Part shown: positions 1-9,400 of the stretch, piece by piece | Layout: every line of letters starts with the position of its first letter | Numbering within the stretch: position 1 is the first letter of the stretch | DNA from: Streptomyces sp. TRM70350 | GTDB lineage: Bacteria; Actinomycetota; Actinomycetes; Streptomycetales; Streptomycetaceae | DNA length: 64,000 bases | Direction of reading: 5' to 3' | Assembly (NCBI RefSeq): GCF_019219825.1 | Contig: NZ_JAHUXH010000028.1 | Span: forward strand, 35,292 to 99,291 | The notes under the pieces: model-generated | What the model was told of the DNA's origin: nothing | What the model saw: only the letters and a program-made list of their open reading frames with translations | Database searches by the model: none | Position numbers and translations under genes: made by a program

Positions 1-675
1 CTCCTGGACGCCTGTCTGGCCGCGGAGGTGGCGCGCGTGGTGCACGTCTCCACCGACGAGGTGTACGGCTCCATCGAGACGGGGTCCTGGACCGAGGAGT
101 GGCCCCTGCTCCCCAACTCGCCCTACGCCGCGTCCAAGGCGGCGAGCGATCTGATCGCCCGCGCGTACTGGCGTACCCACGGACTGAACCTGTCGATCAC
201 CCGCTGCTCGAACAACTTCGGCCCGTACCAGCACCCGGAGAAGCTCATCCCGCTCTTCATCACCAACCTGCTGGAGGGCAGGCAGGTCCCGCTGTACGGG
301 GACGGCTCCAACGTCCGGGAATGGCTGCACGTGGACGACCACTCCCGAGCGATCCAGCTCGTGCTGACCCGCGGCCGGGCCGGTGAGATCTACAACGTGG
401 GCGGCGGCAACGAGCAGACCAACCTGGCCGTCACGGAGCGGCTGCTGAAGCTGTGCGGAGCGGACCACTCCGCCATCCGCCATGTCGCGGATCGCAAGGG
501 CCACGATCTGCGCTACTCGCTGGACGAGACCAAGATCCGCGAGGAACTGGGATACGCCCCCCGGATCGACTTCGAAGAGGGACTGGCCGACACCGTCGCC
601 TGGTACCGGGACAACGTGCACTGGTGGAAGGCGTCCAAGGAGCAGGCGCGTGCCGAAGGAGCGACAGATGAGTGA
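1..675 (+). CDS. NDP-glucose 4,6-dehydratase, 3' part only (cut by window edge)
   Basis: The reading frame is open from base 1, so the N-terminal NAD-binding part lies outside the window. The visible 224 residues belong to the extended short-chain dehydrogenase family of dTDP-glucose 4,6-dehydratases (RmlB-like). They include STDEVYG with the catalytic Thr-Asp-Glu group, the SPYAASKA stretch with the Tyr-x-x-x-Lys pair, and NNFGPYQHPEKLIP, a family signature. The enzyme converts dTDP-glucose to dTDP-4-keto-6-deoxyglucose, the entry step to deoxysugars. Its stop overlaps the start of the 3-dehydratase by 8 bases, so the two are translationally coupled in one operon. A dedicated copy inside a polyketide cluster supports sugar synthesis for glycosylation. 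Confidence 0.95.
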   Translation, partial: LLDACLAAEVARVVHVSTDEVYGSIETGSWTEEWPLLPNSPYAASKAASDLIARAYWRTHGLNLSITRCSNNFGPYQHPEKLIPLFITNLLEGRQVPLYGDGSNVREWLHVDDHSRAIQLVLTRGRAGEIYNVGGGNEQTNLAVTERLLKLCGADHSAIRHVADRKGHDLRYSLDETKIREELGYAPRIDFEEGLADTVAWYRDNVHWWKASKEQARAEGATDE

Positions 676-1972
676 GCACAAGTCCCTGATCCTGGACGAG
701 GTCCGCAAGTACCACCTGGATCTGGAGGCGGACAAGGGATTCCTTCCCGGCGTCACCGAGATCTGGCCCTCAGGCGCCGTCCTGGACGCCGACGACCGGG
801 CGGCCCTGGTCGAGGCGGCCCTGGATCTGCGGATCGCGGCGGGACCGAGTTCGCGCAGATTCGAGTCGGCCTTCGCCCGCCGGCTGCGCCGCCGCAAGGC
901 GCACCTGACCAACTCCGGCTCCTCCGCCAACCTGCTGGCGCTGTCCGCCTACACCTCGCACCTGCTCGAGGACCGCCGCCTGCGGCCCGGCGACGAGGTG
1001 ATCACCGTGGCGGCGGGCTTTCCCACCACGGTCAACCCGATCGTGCAGAACGGCATGGTCCCCGTCTTCGTCGACGTGGAGCTGGGGACGTACAACACCA
1101 CCGCGGACCGGGTGGCCGAGGCCATCGGCCCGAAGACCCGCGCGATCATGATCGCCCATGCTCTCGGCAACCCGTTCGAGGCCGCGGAGATCGCCCAACT
1201 CGCCCAACAGCACGGGCTCTTCTTCGTCGAGGACAACTGCGACGGAGTGGGCTCCACCTACCAGGGACAGCTCACCGGCACGTTCGGCGACATCACCACC
1301 GTCAGCTTCTACCCCGCCCACCACCTCACCATGGGGGAGGGCGGTTGTGTGCTGACCTCGGATCTCAAGATCGCCCGGATCGTGGAGTCGCTGCGCGACT
1401 GGGGGCGGGACTGCTGGTGCGAGCCGGGCAAGAACAACACGTGCCTCAAGCGCTTCCAGTACCAGATGGGCACCCTCCCCGAGGGCTACGACCACAAGTA
1501 CATCTTCTCCCACGTCGGTTACAACCTGAAGGCGACCGATCTCCAGGCCGCCCTCGGTCTGACCCAGCTGGACAAGCTCGACGGATTCATCGAGGCGCGC
1601 AAGCGCAACTGGCGGCGGCTGCGCGAGGGCCTGGACGGCGTGCCCCATCTGCTGCTTCCCGAGCCCACCGCCGGCAGCGATCCCAGCTGGTTCGGATTCG
1701 TGATCACCGTGGACGCCGAGGCGCCGTTCAGCCGCGCGGAACTGGTCGGTCACCTGGAGGAGCGGAAGATCGGCACCCGTCGTCTGTTCGCGGGCAACCT
1801 CACCCGTCACCCCGCCTATCTGGACCGTCCGCACCGGGTCGTGGGCGACCTGGCCAACTCGGACGTCATCACCGAGCAGACCTTCTGGATCGGGGTGTAT
1901 CCGGGCCTGACCGACGAGATGCTCGACTATGTGATCGCCACCGTGCAGGACTTCGTGGGAGGCCGCAGGTGA
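668..1972 (+). CDS. NDP-4-keto-6-deoxyhexose 3-dehydratase (PMP and [2Fe-2S] dependent, SpnQ/RfbH type)
   Basis: This 434-residue DegT/RfbH-fold protein removes the C-3 hydroxyl of an NDP-4-keto sugar. Two signs separate it from ordinary sugar aminotransferases. The PLP lysine is replaced by histidine in HHLTMGEGG (His218/219), and DCWCEPGKNNTC (Cys249, 251, 259) supplies the family's iron-sulfur ligands. Family members (SpnQ, UrdQ, LanQ, E1) bind PMP and need a reductase partner, which is not seen here. The ATG has a GAAGGAG ribosome site and overlaps the upstream stop. With the adjacent 2,3-dehydratase it points to a 2,3,6-trideoxyhexose. Exact sugar stereochemistry cannot be read from this window. 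Confidence 0.93.
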   Translation: MSEHKSLILDEVRKYHLDLEADKGFLPGVTEIWPSGAVLDADDRAALVEAALDLRIAAGPSSRRFESAFARRLRRRKAHLTNSGSSANLLALSAYTSHLLEDRRLRPGDEVITVAAGFPTTVNPIVQNGMVPVFVDVELGTYNTTADRVAEAIGPKTRAIMIAHALGNPFEAAEIAQLAQQHGLFFVEDNCDGVGSTYQGQLTGTFGDITTVSFYPAHHLTMGEGGCVLTSDLKIARIVESLRDWGRDCWCEPGKNNTCLKRFQYQMGTLPEGYDHKYIFSHVGYNLKATDLQAALGLTQLDKLDGFIEARKRNWRRLREGLDGVPHLLLPEPTAGSDPSWFGFVITVDAEAPFSRAELVGHLEERKIGTRRLFAGNLTRHPAYLDRPHRVVGDLANSDVITEQTFWIGVYPGLTDEMLDYVIATVQDFVGGRR

Positions 1973-3345
1973 GCCCGACGAGCGCCCTGCGGCCGCGCCG
2001 GGACGCCGGGCTCCCCGAGCGGTTCGCCCGCTCCGTGCGGGCCAGGGACGCAGGGGCCCAGCTGAGCACGGCCGACTTCGCCGACTGGCTGCGACGGCGC
2101 CGTGAGGCCCACCGGTTCCGGGTGGACCGCATCCCGTTCGCGGACCTCGACGGCTGGTCGTTCCGGCACGGAACCGGAGACCTGGCCCACCGCAGCGGCA
2201 GGTTCTTCACCGTCGAAGGCCTGTCCGTGAGCACCCCGACGGGACCCACCCCCCACTGGCAGCAGCCGATCATCAACCAACCCGAAGTCGGCATCCTCGG
2301 AATCCTGGTGCGGGAGTTCGACGGAGTGCTGCACTGCCTCATGCAGGCGAAGATGGAGCCGGGGAACGCCAATCTGCTCCAGCTGTCCCCCACGGTCCAG
2401 GCCACCCGCAGCAACTACACCAAGGTCCACCGCGGTGCCGACGTCAAGTACATCGACTACTTCGTCCAGCCCGGCCGCGCCCGGGTGCTGGCCGATGTGC
2501 TGCAGTCGGAGCACGGCTCCTGGTTCTTCCGCAAGTCCAACCGCAACATGATCGTCGAGACGGACGAGGACGTCCCGCTCGACGAGGACTTCTGCTGGCT
2601 GACGCTCGGGCAGATCGGCGAACTCCTGCGGCGCGACAACCTGGTCAACATGGATGCCCGCACGGTCCTGGCCTGTGCTCCCACCCGCTACGAAGAGGCG
2701 GGCGCGCTGCGCTCCGACATCCAGGTGCGTTCCTGGATCACCGCTGAGCGCTCCGGCCACGAGGTGCGGATCGAGCGGATACCGCTCGCGAACGTCGCGG
2801 ACTGGGTGCGCGGCGACACCGCGATCGAGCACGTGAAGGGACGCTACTTCCGGGTCGTGGCCGTCTCGGTGGAGGCCGACAACCGGGAGGTACGCGGCTG
2901 GAGCCAGCCCCTGTTCGAGCCGTGCGGGCTCGGGGTAACGGCATTCCTGACGCGGCGGTTCGACGACGTTCCCCATCTGCTGGTCCACGCCAAGCTGGAG
3001 GGCGGCTTCCTCGACACGATCGAACTGGCACCGACCGTGCAGTGCACACCCGGCAACCACGCGAACGGCGACCGTCCCCCCTTCCTCGATGCCGTGCTGT
3101 CCGCGGACACCTCCCGCATCCGCTACGAGGCCGTGCACTCGGAGGAGGGCGGGCGCTTCCTGAACGCGGAGAGCCGCTATCTGTTCGTGGAGACGGAGCC
3201 GGCCGACGACCCGGACGTCCCGCCGGCCGGCTACGCCTGGGTCACGCCCGGCCAGCTCGCCTCCCTGGTGCAGCACGGCCACTACGTCAACGTGCAGGCC
3301 CGTACGCTGCTGGCCGCCCTCAACACCGGCGCGGTGACGCTGTGA
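1969..3345 (+). CDS. NDP-4-keto-6-deoxyhexose 2,3-dehydratase
   Basis: This 458-residue protein belongs to the NDP-hexose 2,3-dehydratase family (EvaA, SpnO, TylX3). It is built from two similar halves: the arrangement W-Q-P-I around residue 100 is echoed by W-S-Q-P-L in the second half, and each half repeats L-x-P-T-V-Q, R-Y/Y-I and V-N-x-x-A-R-T-x-L-A. Such proteins eliminate the C-2 hydroxyl to give a 3,4-diketo-2,6-dideoxy sugar, the substrate for the next gene's ketoreductase. The GTG start at 1969 overlaps the preceding stop by 4 bases, and its own stop overlaps the next GTG in a GTGA arrangement, so four sugar genes form one coupled operon. Confidence 0.93.
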   Translation: MSPTSALRPRRDAGLPERFARSVRARDAGAQLSTADFADWLRRRREAHRFRVDRIPFADLDGWSFRHGTGDLAHRSGRFFTVEGLSVSTPTGPTPHWQQPIINQPEVGILGILVREFDGVLHCLMQAKMEPGNANLLQLSPTVQATRSNYTKVHRGADVKYIDYFVQPGRARVLADVLQSEHGSWFFRKSNRNMIVETDEDVPLDEDFCWLTLGQIGELLRRDNLVNMDARTVLACAPTRYEEAGALRSDIQVRSWITAERSGHEVRIERIPLANVADWVRGDTAIEHVKGRYFRVVAVSVEADNREVRGWSQPLFEPCGLGVTAFLTRRFDDVPHLLVHAKLEGGFLDTIELAPTVQCTPGNHANGDRPPFLDAVLSADTSRIRYEAVHSEEGGRFLNAESRYLFVETEPADDPDVPPAGYAWVTPGQLASLVQHGHYVNVQARTLLAALNTGAVTL

Positions 3346-4298
3346 CGGAGCCCGTCCGCATCGCCGTGATGGGGGCCGCGGACATCGCCAGACGCCGTAT
3401 GCTGCCGGCGTTCGCGGCCTGTCCCCGCACCACGGTGACCGCCGTGGCCAGCCGTGACGGGGCGAAGGCCCGATCGCTGGCCCACGCGTACGGCTGCCGC
3501 CCGCTGCACGGTTACGCCGCCGCCCTGGAGGACGACGAGACCGAGGCCGTCTACGTGGCGCTGCCCGCCGCCCTGCACGCCGAGTGGACGCGGGCCGCGC
3601 TCCTCGCCGACAAGCACGTCCTCGCGGAGAAGCCCCTGGCCCTCGGGCGCAACGAGACGGCCGAGCTGCACGATCTGGCGCGGTCCCGCGGGCTCGCCCT
3701 GATGGAGAACGTGCTGTTCCTGCACCACTCCCAGCACGCCAGGGCGAGGCAGCTGGTGCGGTCGGGCGCGGTCGGCCGGCTGCATCAGTTCCAGGCGGCC
3801 TTCGCCGTCCCCCGCAGGCCACGGTCCGACATCCGCTACCAGGCCGAGCTGGGCGGCGGCGCCCTGTGGGACACCGGTGTCTATCCCGTCCGCGCTGCGC
3901 TGCTGATGCTCGGTCACCCACTGCGCGTCGTGGGGGCCGTGTCCGGCCGGGGGCCGGGCGACGAGGTGGACACCGCCGGCAGCGCACTGCTGTCCGGGCC
4001 CGACGGTGTCGCCGTCCACCTGTCCTTCGGCCTGGACCACGGGTACCGCAACGTCTACGAGTTCTGGGGCAGCGAGGGCCGACTCGTCGTGGAGCGCGCC
4101 TTCACGCCGCCCGCGGACCACACCCCCGTGCTTCGGATCGAGCGTGGCGGCGAGGTGGAGGAGATCAGGCTCACCCCCGAAGACCAGGTGGCGAACGCCG
4201 TCACGGCCTTCGCCGCGGCCGTACGCGGCGGCGCGGCGCCCAGTGCGGACGGGCTGCGTCAGGCGGAGCTCCTGGACGAGCTGGCGGCCCGCCGCTGA
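3342..4298 (+). CDS. NDP-hexose 3-ketoreductase, Gfo/Idh/MocA family
   Basis: This 318-residue NAD(P)-dependent oxidoreductase has an N-terminal Rossmann fold (IAVMGAADIARRRMLPAF) and the Gfo/Idh/MocA lysine motif A-E-K-P (residues about 97-100). In deoxysugar pathways this family (SpnN, KijD10) reduces the 3-keto group left by the 2,3-dehydratase, giving a 2,6-dideoxy-4-keto sugar that the 3-dehydratase can deoxygenate. The GTG start overlaps the 2,3-dehydratase stop. It is the last + strand gene of the sugar operon. The convergent imine reductase gene ends 7 bases further on, leaving no room for a separate terminator. Confidence 0.9.
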   Translation: MTEPVRIAVMGAADIARRRMLPAFAACPRTTVTAVASRDGAKARSLAHAYGCRPLHGYAAALEDDETEAVYVALPAALHAEWTRAALLADKHVLAEKPLALGRNETAELHDLARSRGLALMENVLFLHHSQHARARQLVRSGAVGRLHQFQAAFAVPRRPRSDIRYQAELGGGALWDTGVYPVRAALLMLGHPLRVVGAVSGRGPGDEVDTAGSALLSGPDGVAVHLSFGLDHGYRNVYEFWGSEGRLVVERAFTPPADHTPVLRIERGGEVEEIRLTPEDQVANAVTAFAAAVRGGAAPSADGLRQAELLDELAARR

Positions 4299-4305
4299 CC
4301 GGCGC

Positions 4306-5193
4306 TCAGACCGGTTGCCTGATGCTCTCGATGATGCGGGCGAAGCCCTCCGCTCCGTGGCCCGCGTCGATCTGCCGCTGGACGAGCCGCTGGACCATGG
4401 CGACCACCTCGGTGCCGATGCCCTGGGCGGAGCTGGCGGCCAGGATGTCACCGAGGTCGGAGAACTCAAGGCTCTGCTGCCCGCCGACGGTGTAGTCACC
4501 GCCGTCGACGACGGTGGCGAACTGCTCGAAGGAGTTGGTCATGGCGGCCATCCAGGGAGTGGCCAGGGCGGCGAACTCACCGGCCGTCACACCGGCCGGC
4601 GCGACCATGGCGGCGCCGTGCAGGAATCCGGCGAACATCACGTACATCCCCGCCAGGAGGGCGAGGTCGTACAGGGACGCCAGCCCCGGGTCCTCGCCGA
4701 AGTAGGCACTGGTTCCCCACAGTTCGAGCAGGGGCTCGTACTGCCGGAAGACCTCAGCCGACCCGCTGTACAGGAGCGAGGACCCGGGGTGGCCGATCAT
4801 GTCCGGTACGGCCATGACGCCGCCGTCCAGATACGCGCATCCGGCCCGCTCCGCCCAGGCGGCCAGCTCCCGCGCCTGATCGGGTGACGTCGTGGTGAGG
4901 TTCACCAGGGCTCGTCCGGCCAGCTCACCGGCGAGCGGGTCCAGCACCTCGTGGACCGACGCGTGGTCCAGCAGGCAGGCGATCACCAGCCGGCCGGACC
5001 GGACCGCGTCGGCGGCCGTGGGGGCGGACCTCGCGCCCTGCGCGACGAGGGCGGCCGCCTTGCCGGGGGAGCGGTTCCAGACCGTCGTCGGGTGACCGGC
5101 CTGTACCAGGAGGCCGGCGAGAGCGCTCCCCGTCGCCCCCAGCCCGAGGACGCTGACGTGGACGTTCTCGTGGACGCTGTCGGGAGTGGCCAT
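4306..5193 (-). CDS. NAD(P)-dependent imine reductase-like oxidoreductase
   Basis: This 295-residue protein has an N-terminal Rossmann fold (VSVLGLGATGSALAGLL) and belongs to the beta-hydroxyacid dehydrogenase/imine reductase superfamily. GGVMAVPDMIGHPGSSLLYSG is the pattern seen in bacterial imine reductases rather than in 3-hydroxyisobutyrate dehydrogenases. LYDLALL near residue 176 places an Asp where this family keeps its catalytic Asp or Tyr. No hydroxyacid-dehydrogenase lysine is apparent there. It would reduce a cyclic imine to an amine with NADPH. The gene diverges from an HxlR regulator across a pair of palindromes. Similar imine reductase/HxlR pairs also occur alone in actinobacteria, so a role in the polyketide pathway is an inference supported by the nearby aminotransferase. 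Confidence 0.82.
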   Translation of the reverse strand: MATPDSVHENVHVSVLGLGATGSALAGLLVQAGHPTTVWNRSPGKAAALVAQGARSAPTAADAVRSGRLVIACLLDHASVHEVLDPLAGELAGRALVNLTTTSPDQARELAAWAERAGCAYLDGGVMAVPDMIGHPGSSLLYSGSAEVFRQYEPLLELWGTSAYFGEDPGLASLYDLALLAGMYVMFAGFLHGAAMVAPAGVTAGEFAALATPWMAAMTNSFEQFATVVDGGDYTVGGQQSLEFSDLGDILAASSAQGIGTEVVAMVQRLVQRQIDAGHGAEGFARIIESIRQPV

Positions 5194-5258
5194 GTCCGGT
5201 TCCCCTCGTGTTGAGCGACGCTTCGCCTCGATCCTCTCGGCTGCCGTTAGGGTTCACC

Positions 5259-5300
5259 AGTACCGACTAATTAGTGGGGTACTTACCTGGCGGTAAGTAC
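5259..5300. promoter_or_regulatory. Paired palindromic operators between imine reductase and HxlR genes
   Basis: Two inverted repeats are visible. The right one is perfect: GTACTTACC (5279-5287), a 4-base spacer, GGTAAGTAC (5292-5300). The left one (5259-5283) is a near-palindrome with outer arms AGTACC and GGTACT around the core ACTAATTAGT. They overlap by a few bases and end 17 bases before the HxlR start. HxlR-family proteins bind sites of this TAC...GTA kind. Probable function is autoregulation and control of the divergent gene. Confidence 0.8.
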
Positions 5301-5317
5301 GGCTCAGGGGGTGTCAG

Positions 5318-5692
5318 TTGGCGGCGTCAGCGCGACGTGGTCCCTACTTCTGCGGCATCGACGCGGCGATGGACGTGGTCGCCGGCAAGTGGAAGTCGCT
5401 GATCCTGTGGGAGCTGCACGAGCACGGAACCCGACGGTTCGCGGAGCTCCGGCGAGGTCTGCCCGGGGTCAGCGAGAAGATGCTGATCCAGCATCTGCGG
5501 GAGATGGAAGAGGACGGCCTCGTACATCGTGAGGTCTACCGCCAGGTGCCGCCGAAGGTCGAGTACTCCCTGACCGGGCAGGGCGTCTCGCTGAACGCGG
5601 CCCTGGCCCCGTTGGCGGCGTGGGGCACCGAACGCATACGGCGGATCGGGGCGGACCCGGTTTCCTTCGACGACGACGCGAAGGCGGGCTGA
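5318..5692 (+). CDS. HxlR-family winged-helix regulator
   Basis: This 124-residue DNA-binding protein carries the HxlR signature: CGIDAAMDVVAGKWKSLILW, then RFAELRRGLPGVSEKMLIQHL as the recognition region and a short wing. The TTG start is chosen because a GGGGG ribosome site lies 6 bases upstream and the family start fits. It is transcribed away from the imine reductase gene, and the palindromes between them make local control of both genes likely. HxlR proteins often sense electrophiles or small metabolites; the effector here is unknown. Confidence 0.92.
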   Translation: MAASARRGPYFCGIDAAMDVVAGKWKSLILWELHEHGTRRFAELRRGLPGVSEKMLIQHLREMEEDGLVHREVYRQVPPKVEYSLTGQGVSLNAALAPLAAWGTERIRRIGADPVSFDDDAKAG

Positions 5693-5733
5693 TCCGGACG
5701 ACAGGGCCCAGCGGTGAGCGGAGCGGACAGGCC

Positions 5734-6354
5734 CTAGCGGTGAGCGGAGATGAGCAGGGCCAGGTGCCTGCCGGCGATCTGCAGCGGCTCCTTGCTCCTG
5801 GACACCTGTGCCGCCAGCTCCGCTCCCTCCAGGGTGCTGATCACCGTGTGGGCCAGGTCCTCGGCCGTCTTCTCGTCGATCCCCGACGCGCGCAGCCGGT
5901 CCGCGACCAGCTCGCGCCACCGTGCGAAGGCCCCGGCCGCGGCCGACTGGATGTCCGGCAGGCGGCCGGCCGTGCCCAGCGCGGTGGTCGTGATGGGGCA
6001 TCCGTCGATCCAGTCCGAGGCGCTGAGGCGCTCGGCGAGGTCGGCGGTGAACGCGGCGATGACCTCGCCGGGATCGCCGTCGCCGTCCAGGGCGGCGTGC
6101 AGCCCCGCGGCGAACTCCCGGTCTCCGTGGTCGATCGCGGCCAGAGCCAGCTCCTGCTTCCCGCCGGGGAAGAAGTGGTACACCGAGCCCATGGTGGCCT
6201 CGGCCTCCTGCGCGATCTGCTTGAGACCCGTGCCGTCGTAACCTTGCCGCTGCATGAGTCGAGACGCCGCTTGCACGATGCGCTCGCGGGTGCCGAGCGT
6301 CTGCTCGGAGGCGTCCGGCGACTGCTTCGTATCCTTTGACGGCGTCTTCTTCAC
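5734..6354 (-). CDS. TetR/AcrR-family transcriptional regulator
   Basis: This 206-residue protein has an N-terminal TetR helix-turn-helix (TRERIVQAASRLMQRQGYDG, then LKQIAQEAEATMGSVYHFF) and a variable C-terminal ligand domain of the LmrA/YxaF-like kind, which usually represses an efflux or oxidoreductase gene. It lies between the PKS 3' end and the HxlR gene on the PKS strand, but the PKS terminator separates them, so it has its own promoter near 6360-6400. The target is unknown. Confidence 0.9.
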   Translation of the reverse strand: MKKTPSKDTKQSPDASEQTLGTRERIVQAASRLMQRQGYDGTGLKQIAQEAEATMGSVYHFFPGGKQELALAAIDHGDREFAAGLHAALDGDGDPGEVIAAFTADLAERLSASDWIDGCPITTTALGTAGRLPDIQSAAAGAFARWRELVADRLRASGIDEKTAEDLAHTVISTLEGAELAAQVSRSKEPLQIAGRHLALLISAHR

Positions 6355-6403
6355 ACGGCGAGATTACCAGATAGAGCGTTCATTCCAGAGCTTTGCCGGA
6401 GCA

Positions 6404-6437
6404 GGGGCGGTCCGTCCGAGACCGGACGGACCGCCCC
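6404..6437 (-). terminator. Perfect hairpin terminator after the PKS gene
   Basis: A perfect 15-bp stem, GGGGCGGTCCGTCCG paired with CGGACGGACCGCCCC, has a 4-base loop and starts 13 bases past the PKS stop. No long T tract follows, as is usual in Streptomyces. It also sits upstream of the TetR gene and isolates it from PKS transcription. Confidence 0.85.
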
Positions 6438-6449
6438 ACGGTCACGCCG

Positions 6450-9400
6450 TCACTCCAGCTCGTCGAGCAACGCGAACAACTCCTCGTCGCTCGCCGACTC
6501 CAGATCCGTCTCCGCCGCGGCCCGCTCGCCCGTGCTCGGGCCCTCCAGCAGGCGCAGCAACTCCCGCAGCCGCCCCGCGACCTCGTCGCGCGTCCCGGTG
6601 TCCGTCAGGGCCTGGACGCCGTCCCGTACCCGGTCCAGGCCGGCGAGCACCGGATCGGCCGCCGGGCCCTGCTCGGCCTCGATCAGCTCCGCCAAGTGGT
6701 GGGCGAGCGCGGTGGGGTTGGGGTAGTCGAAGACGAGGCTTCCGGGCAGTCGCAGTCCAGTGACCCGGCCGAGCTGGTTGCGCAGCTCGACCGCGGTCAG
6801 GGAGTCGAACCCCAGGTCCTGGAAGGCCCGCTCCCCGTCGACGGCACCCGGGTCGGGGTGTCCGAGCACGGCCGCGGTCTGGCCGCGTACCAGCTCCACC
6901 AGGGCCGTCAGGCGCTCGGCCGCACCCAGGGCCGCCAGTTGCCCCGCCGGCGACGCCCCGCGGTCCTCCGCCGCGGCGGGCGTCCGGCGGCTCGGCGGGA
7001 CCGCCACGAGGTCGCGCAGGACGGACGGCACCTGGGCGGACCCGCGGCGCGGCGCCGAGCGGTCCAGGCCGGTCACGGCCAGCACCGGCTGCCCGACGGT
7101 GAGCGCCGCGTCGAACAGCCTCATCCCCTCCTCGGAACGCAGCGGCCGCAGCCCCAGCCGGGCCAGGCGGCGCAGGTCCGTCTCGCTCAGCCGGCCGCTG
7201 ATCGTGCTCCGCTCCTCCCACAGGCCCCACGCCAGCGACGTCGCAGGCAGGCCCTGCGCACGGCGATGGTGCGCCAGCGCGTCCAGGAAGGAGTTGCCGG
7301 CCGCGTAGTTGGCCTGGCCCGCGGTGCCGATCAGCCCGGCGACCGACGAGTACAGCACGAACGCCGACAGCGGCAGCTCGCGGGTCAGCTCGTGCAGGTT
7401 CCACGCCGCGTCGATCTTGGCCCGCACCACCGCGTCCAGGCGGTCCGCGGTCAGCTCGGCGAACACGGTGTCGTCCAGCACTCCGGCGGTGTGCACCACG
7501 GCGGTCACCGGGAACTCGTCCGGCACCCGCGCCAGCACACCGGCCAGCGCCTCGCGGTCGGCCGCGTCGCAGGCCGCGAACGTGACCTCGGCCCCCGACC
7601 GCCGCAGGTCGGCCGCCAGCTCGGCGGCGCCCGGGGCGGCCTCGCCCCGGCGGCTGAGCAGCAGCAGGCGCCGCGCGCCGTGCTCGGCGACCAGATGCCG
7701 GGCCAGCACACCGCCCAGCGTGCCGGTCGCGCCCGTGACCAGCACGGTCCCCTCGTCCCAGCGCGGCGCGGCGTGCGGCTCCTCGAAGCGGGCCCGGGCC
7801 AGGCGCGGTACCAGCGGCGTGCCGTCGCGCAGGGCCAGTTGCTCCTCGCCGGTCGCGACGGCGGTCGGCAGCCCGTCCGCCTCGTCGGCGTCGAGGTCGA
7901 CCAGGACGACCCGGCCGGGGTTCTCCGTCTGCGCGGCCCGGATCAGGCCCCACACCCCGGCGTGCACGAGGTCCGGGACGTCCTCGTCCGGGTCCGTGGC
8001 CACGGCACCCCGGGTGACCAGCACCAGCCGCGCGTCGGCCAGTCGCGTGTCGGCGAGGAAGGCCTGCACCCGCTCCAGCACCCGGGACAGCTCGACCCGC
8101 GCGAGACCGGCGATGCCCTCCCCGCTCGGCACGCCGGCGGCACCTGCGCCGGCGAGGGACCACAGCACGGTGTCCGCGCCGGCCCTCGCCACCTCCTCCA
8201 GGCTCGCGTACGACGTCACCGAGGCGACCGGCGACGGCCCGAGGGCCGCCCACCCGGACGTGTCCACGAAGTCCCCGGGCGGCACCGGCGACCACACCAC
8301 CGGGAAGAGCCCGTCCCGCCCGGCGTCCGCCGCCCGCAGTGCGTCCCTCGACCACGGCCGCAGCGCCAGGGACTCCACCGACGCCACCGGCACGCCCGCA
8401 CCGTCCGCCACCGTCAGCGACGCCTCCAGCGTGTCGGCCCCGGTGTCGGCCAGGGTCAGCCGCACCCGCAGGGCCGACGCCCCGACGGCGTGCGCCCGCA
8501 CCCCCGACCAGGCGAACGGCAGCCGCGCCGGCCCGGACTGCTCCGCCACCTCGGGCAGCAGCGGATGCAGCGCGGCATCGAGCAGCGCGGGATGCAGCAG
8601 GTACCGCCCCGCCTGCGCACGCGGCCCGTCGGGCAGCGCCACCTCGGCGAACACCTCGCCCTCGGCCTTGCCCCGCCAGACCCGGCGCAGCCCCCGGAAC
8701 ACCGGGCCGTACGCATAGCCCTGCCCGGCCAGCCGCTCGTACACCCCCTCCAGCGGGATCTCCCGCGCCCCCGCCGGAGGCCACACCACCAGGCCCGGGT
8801 CCACGGGCGCCAACCCGCCGTCCGCAGCGGCGAGGACGCCGTGGGCGTGCACCGTCCAGGCGCCGTCCCCGGCGGTCCGCGCGTGGATCTCCAGCGGCCG
8901 CCGTCCGGTGCTGTCGGCCTCGCCGACCGTCAGCTGCAGCTGGACGCCGCCGTGTTCGGGCAGCGCCAGGGGCGCGGCGAGGGTCAGGTCCTCGACCAGC
9001 CCGGCGCCGAGCTGTTCACCCGCCCGGGCCGCCAGCTCCAGCAGCCCGGTCGCGGGCACCAGGACGACACCGGCGACGGCGTGGTCGGCGAGCCACGGCT
9101 GGGTGCGGACCGAGAGCCGGCCCGTGAACAGGAACTCGTCCCGGCCCGCCACGCCCACGGCCGCGCCGATCAGCGGGTGCTCCACCGCCTCCAGGCCGAG
9201 CCCGGCGGCGTCGGCGTCCGCGGACGGAGCGTCCAGCCAGTAGCGTTGCCGCGCGAAGGCGTACGTGGGCAGCGGTACCCTGCGGGCGCCGGGAAGGGCG
9301 GCGGCCCAGTCGAGCCGGGCGCCCGCCATCCGCAGCGCGGCCAGCGCCGCCACGGCGGTCTCGGGCTCCGGCCGGTTCCGGCGAAGAGCGCAGATCAGCG

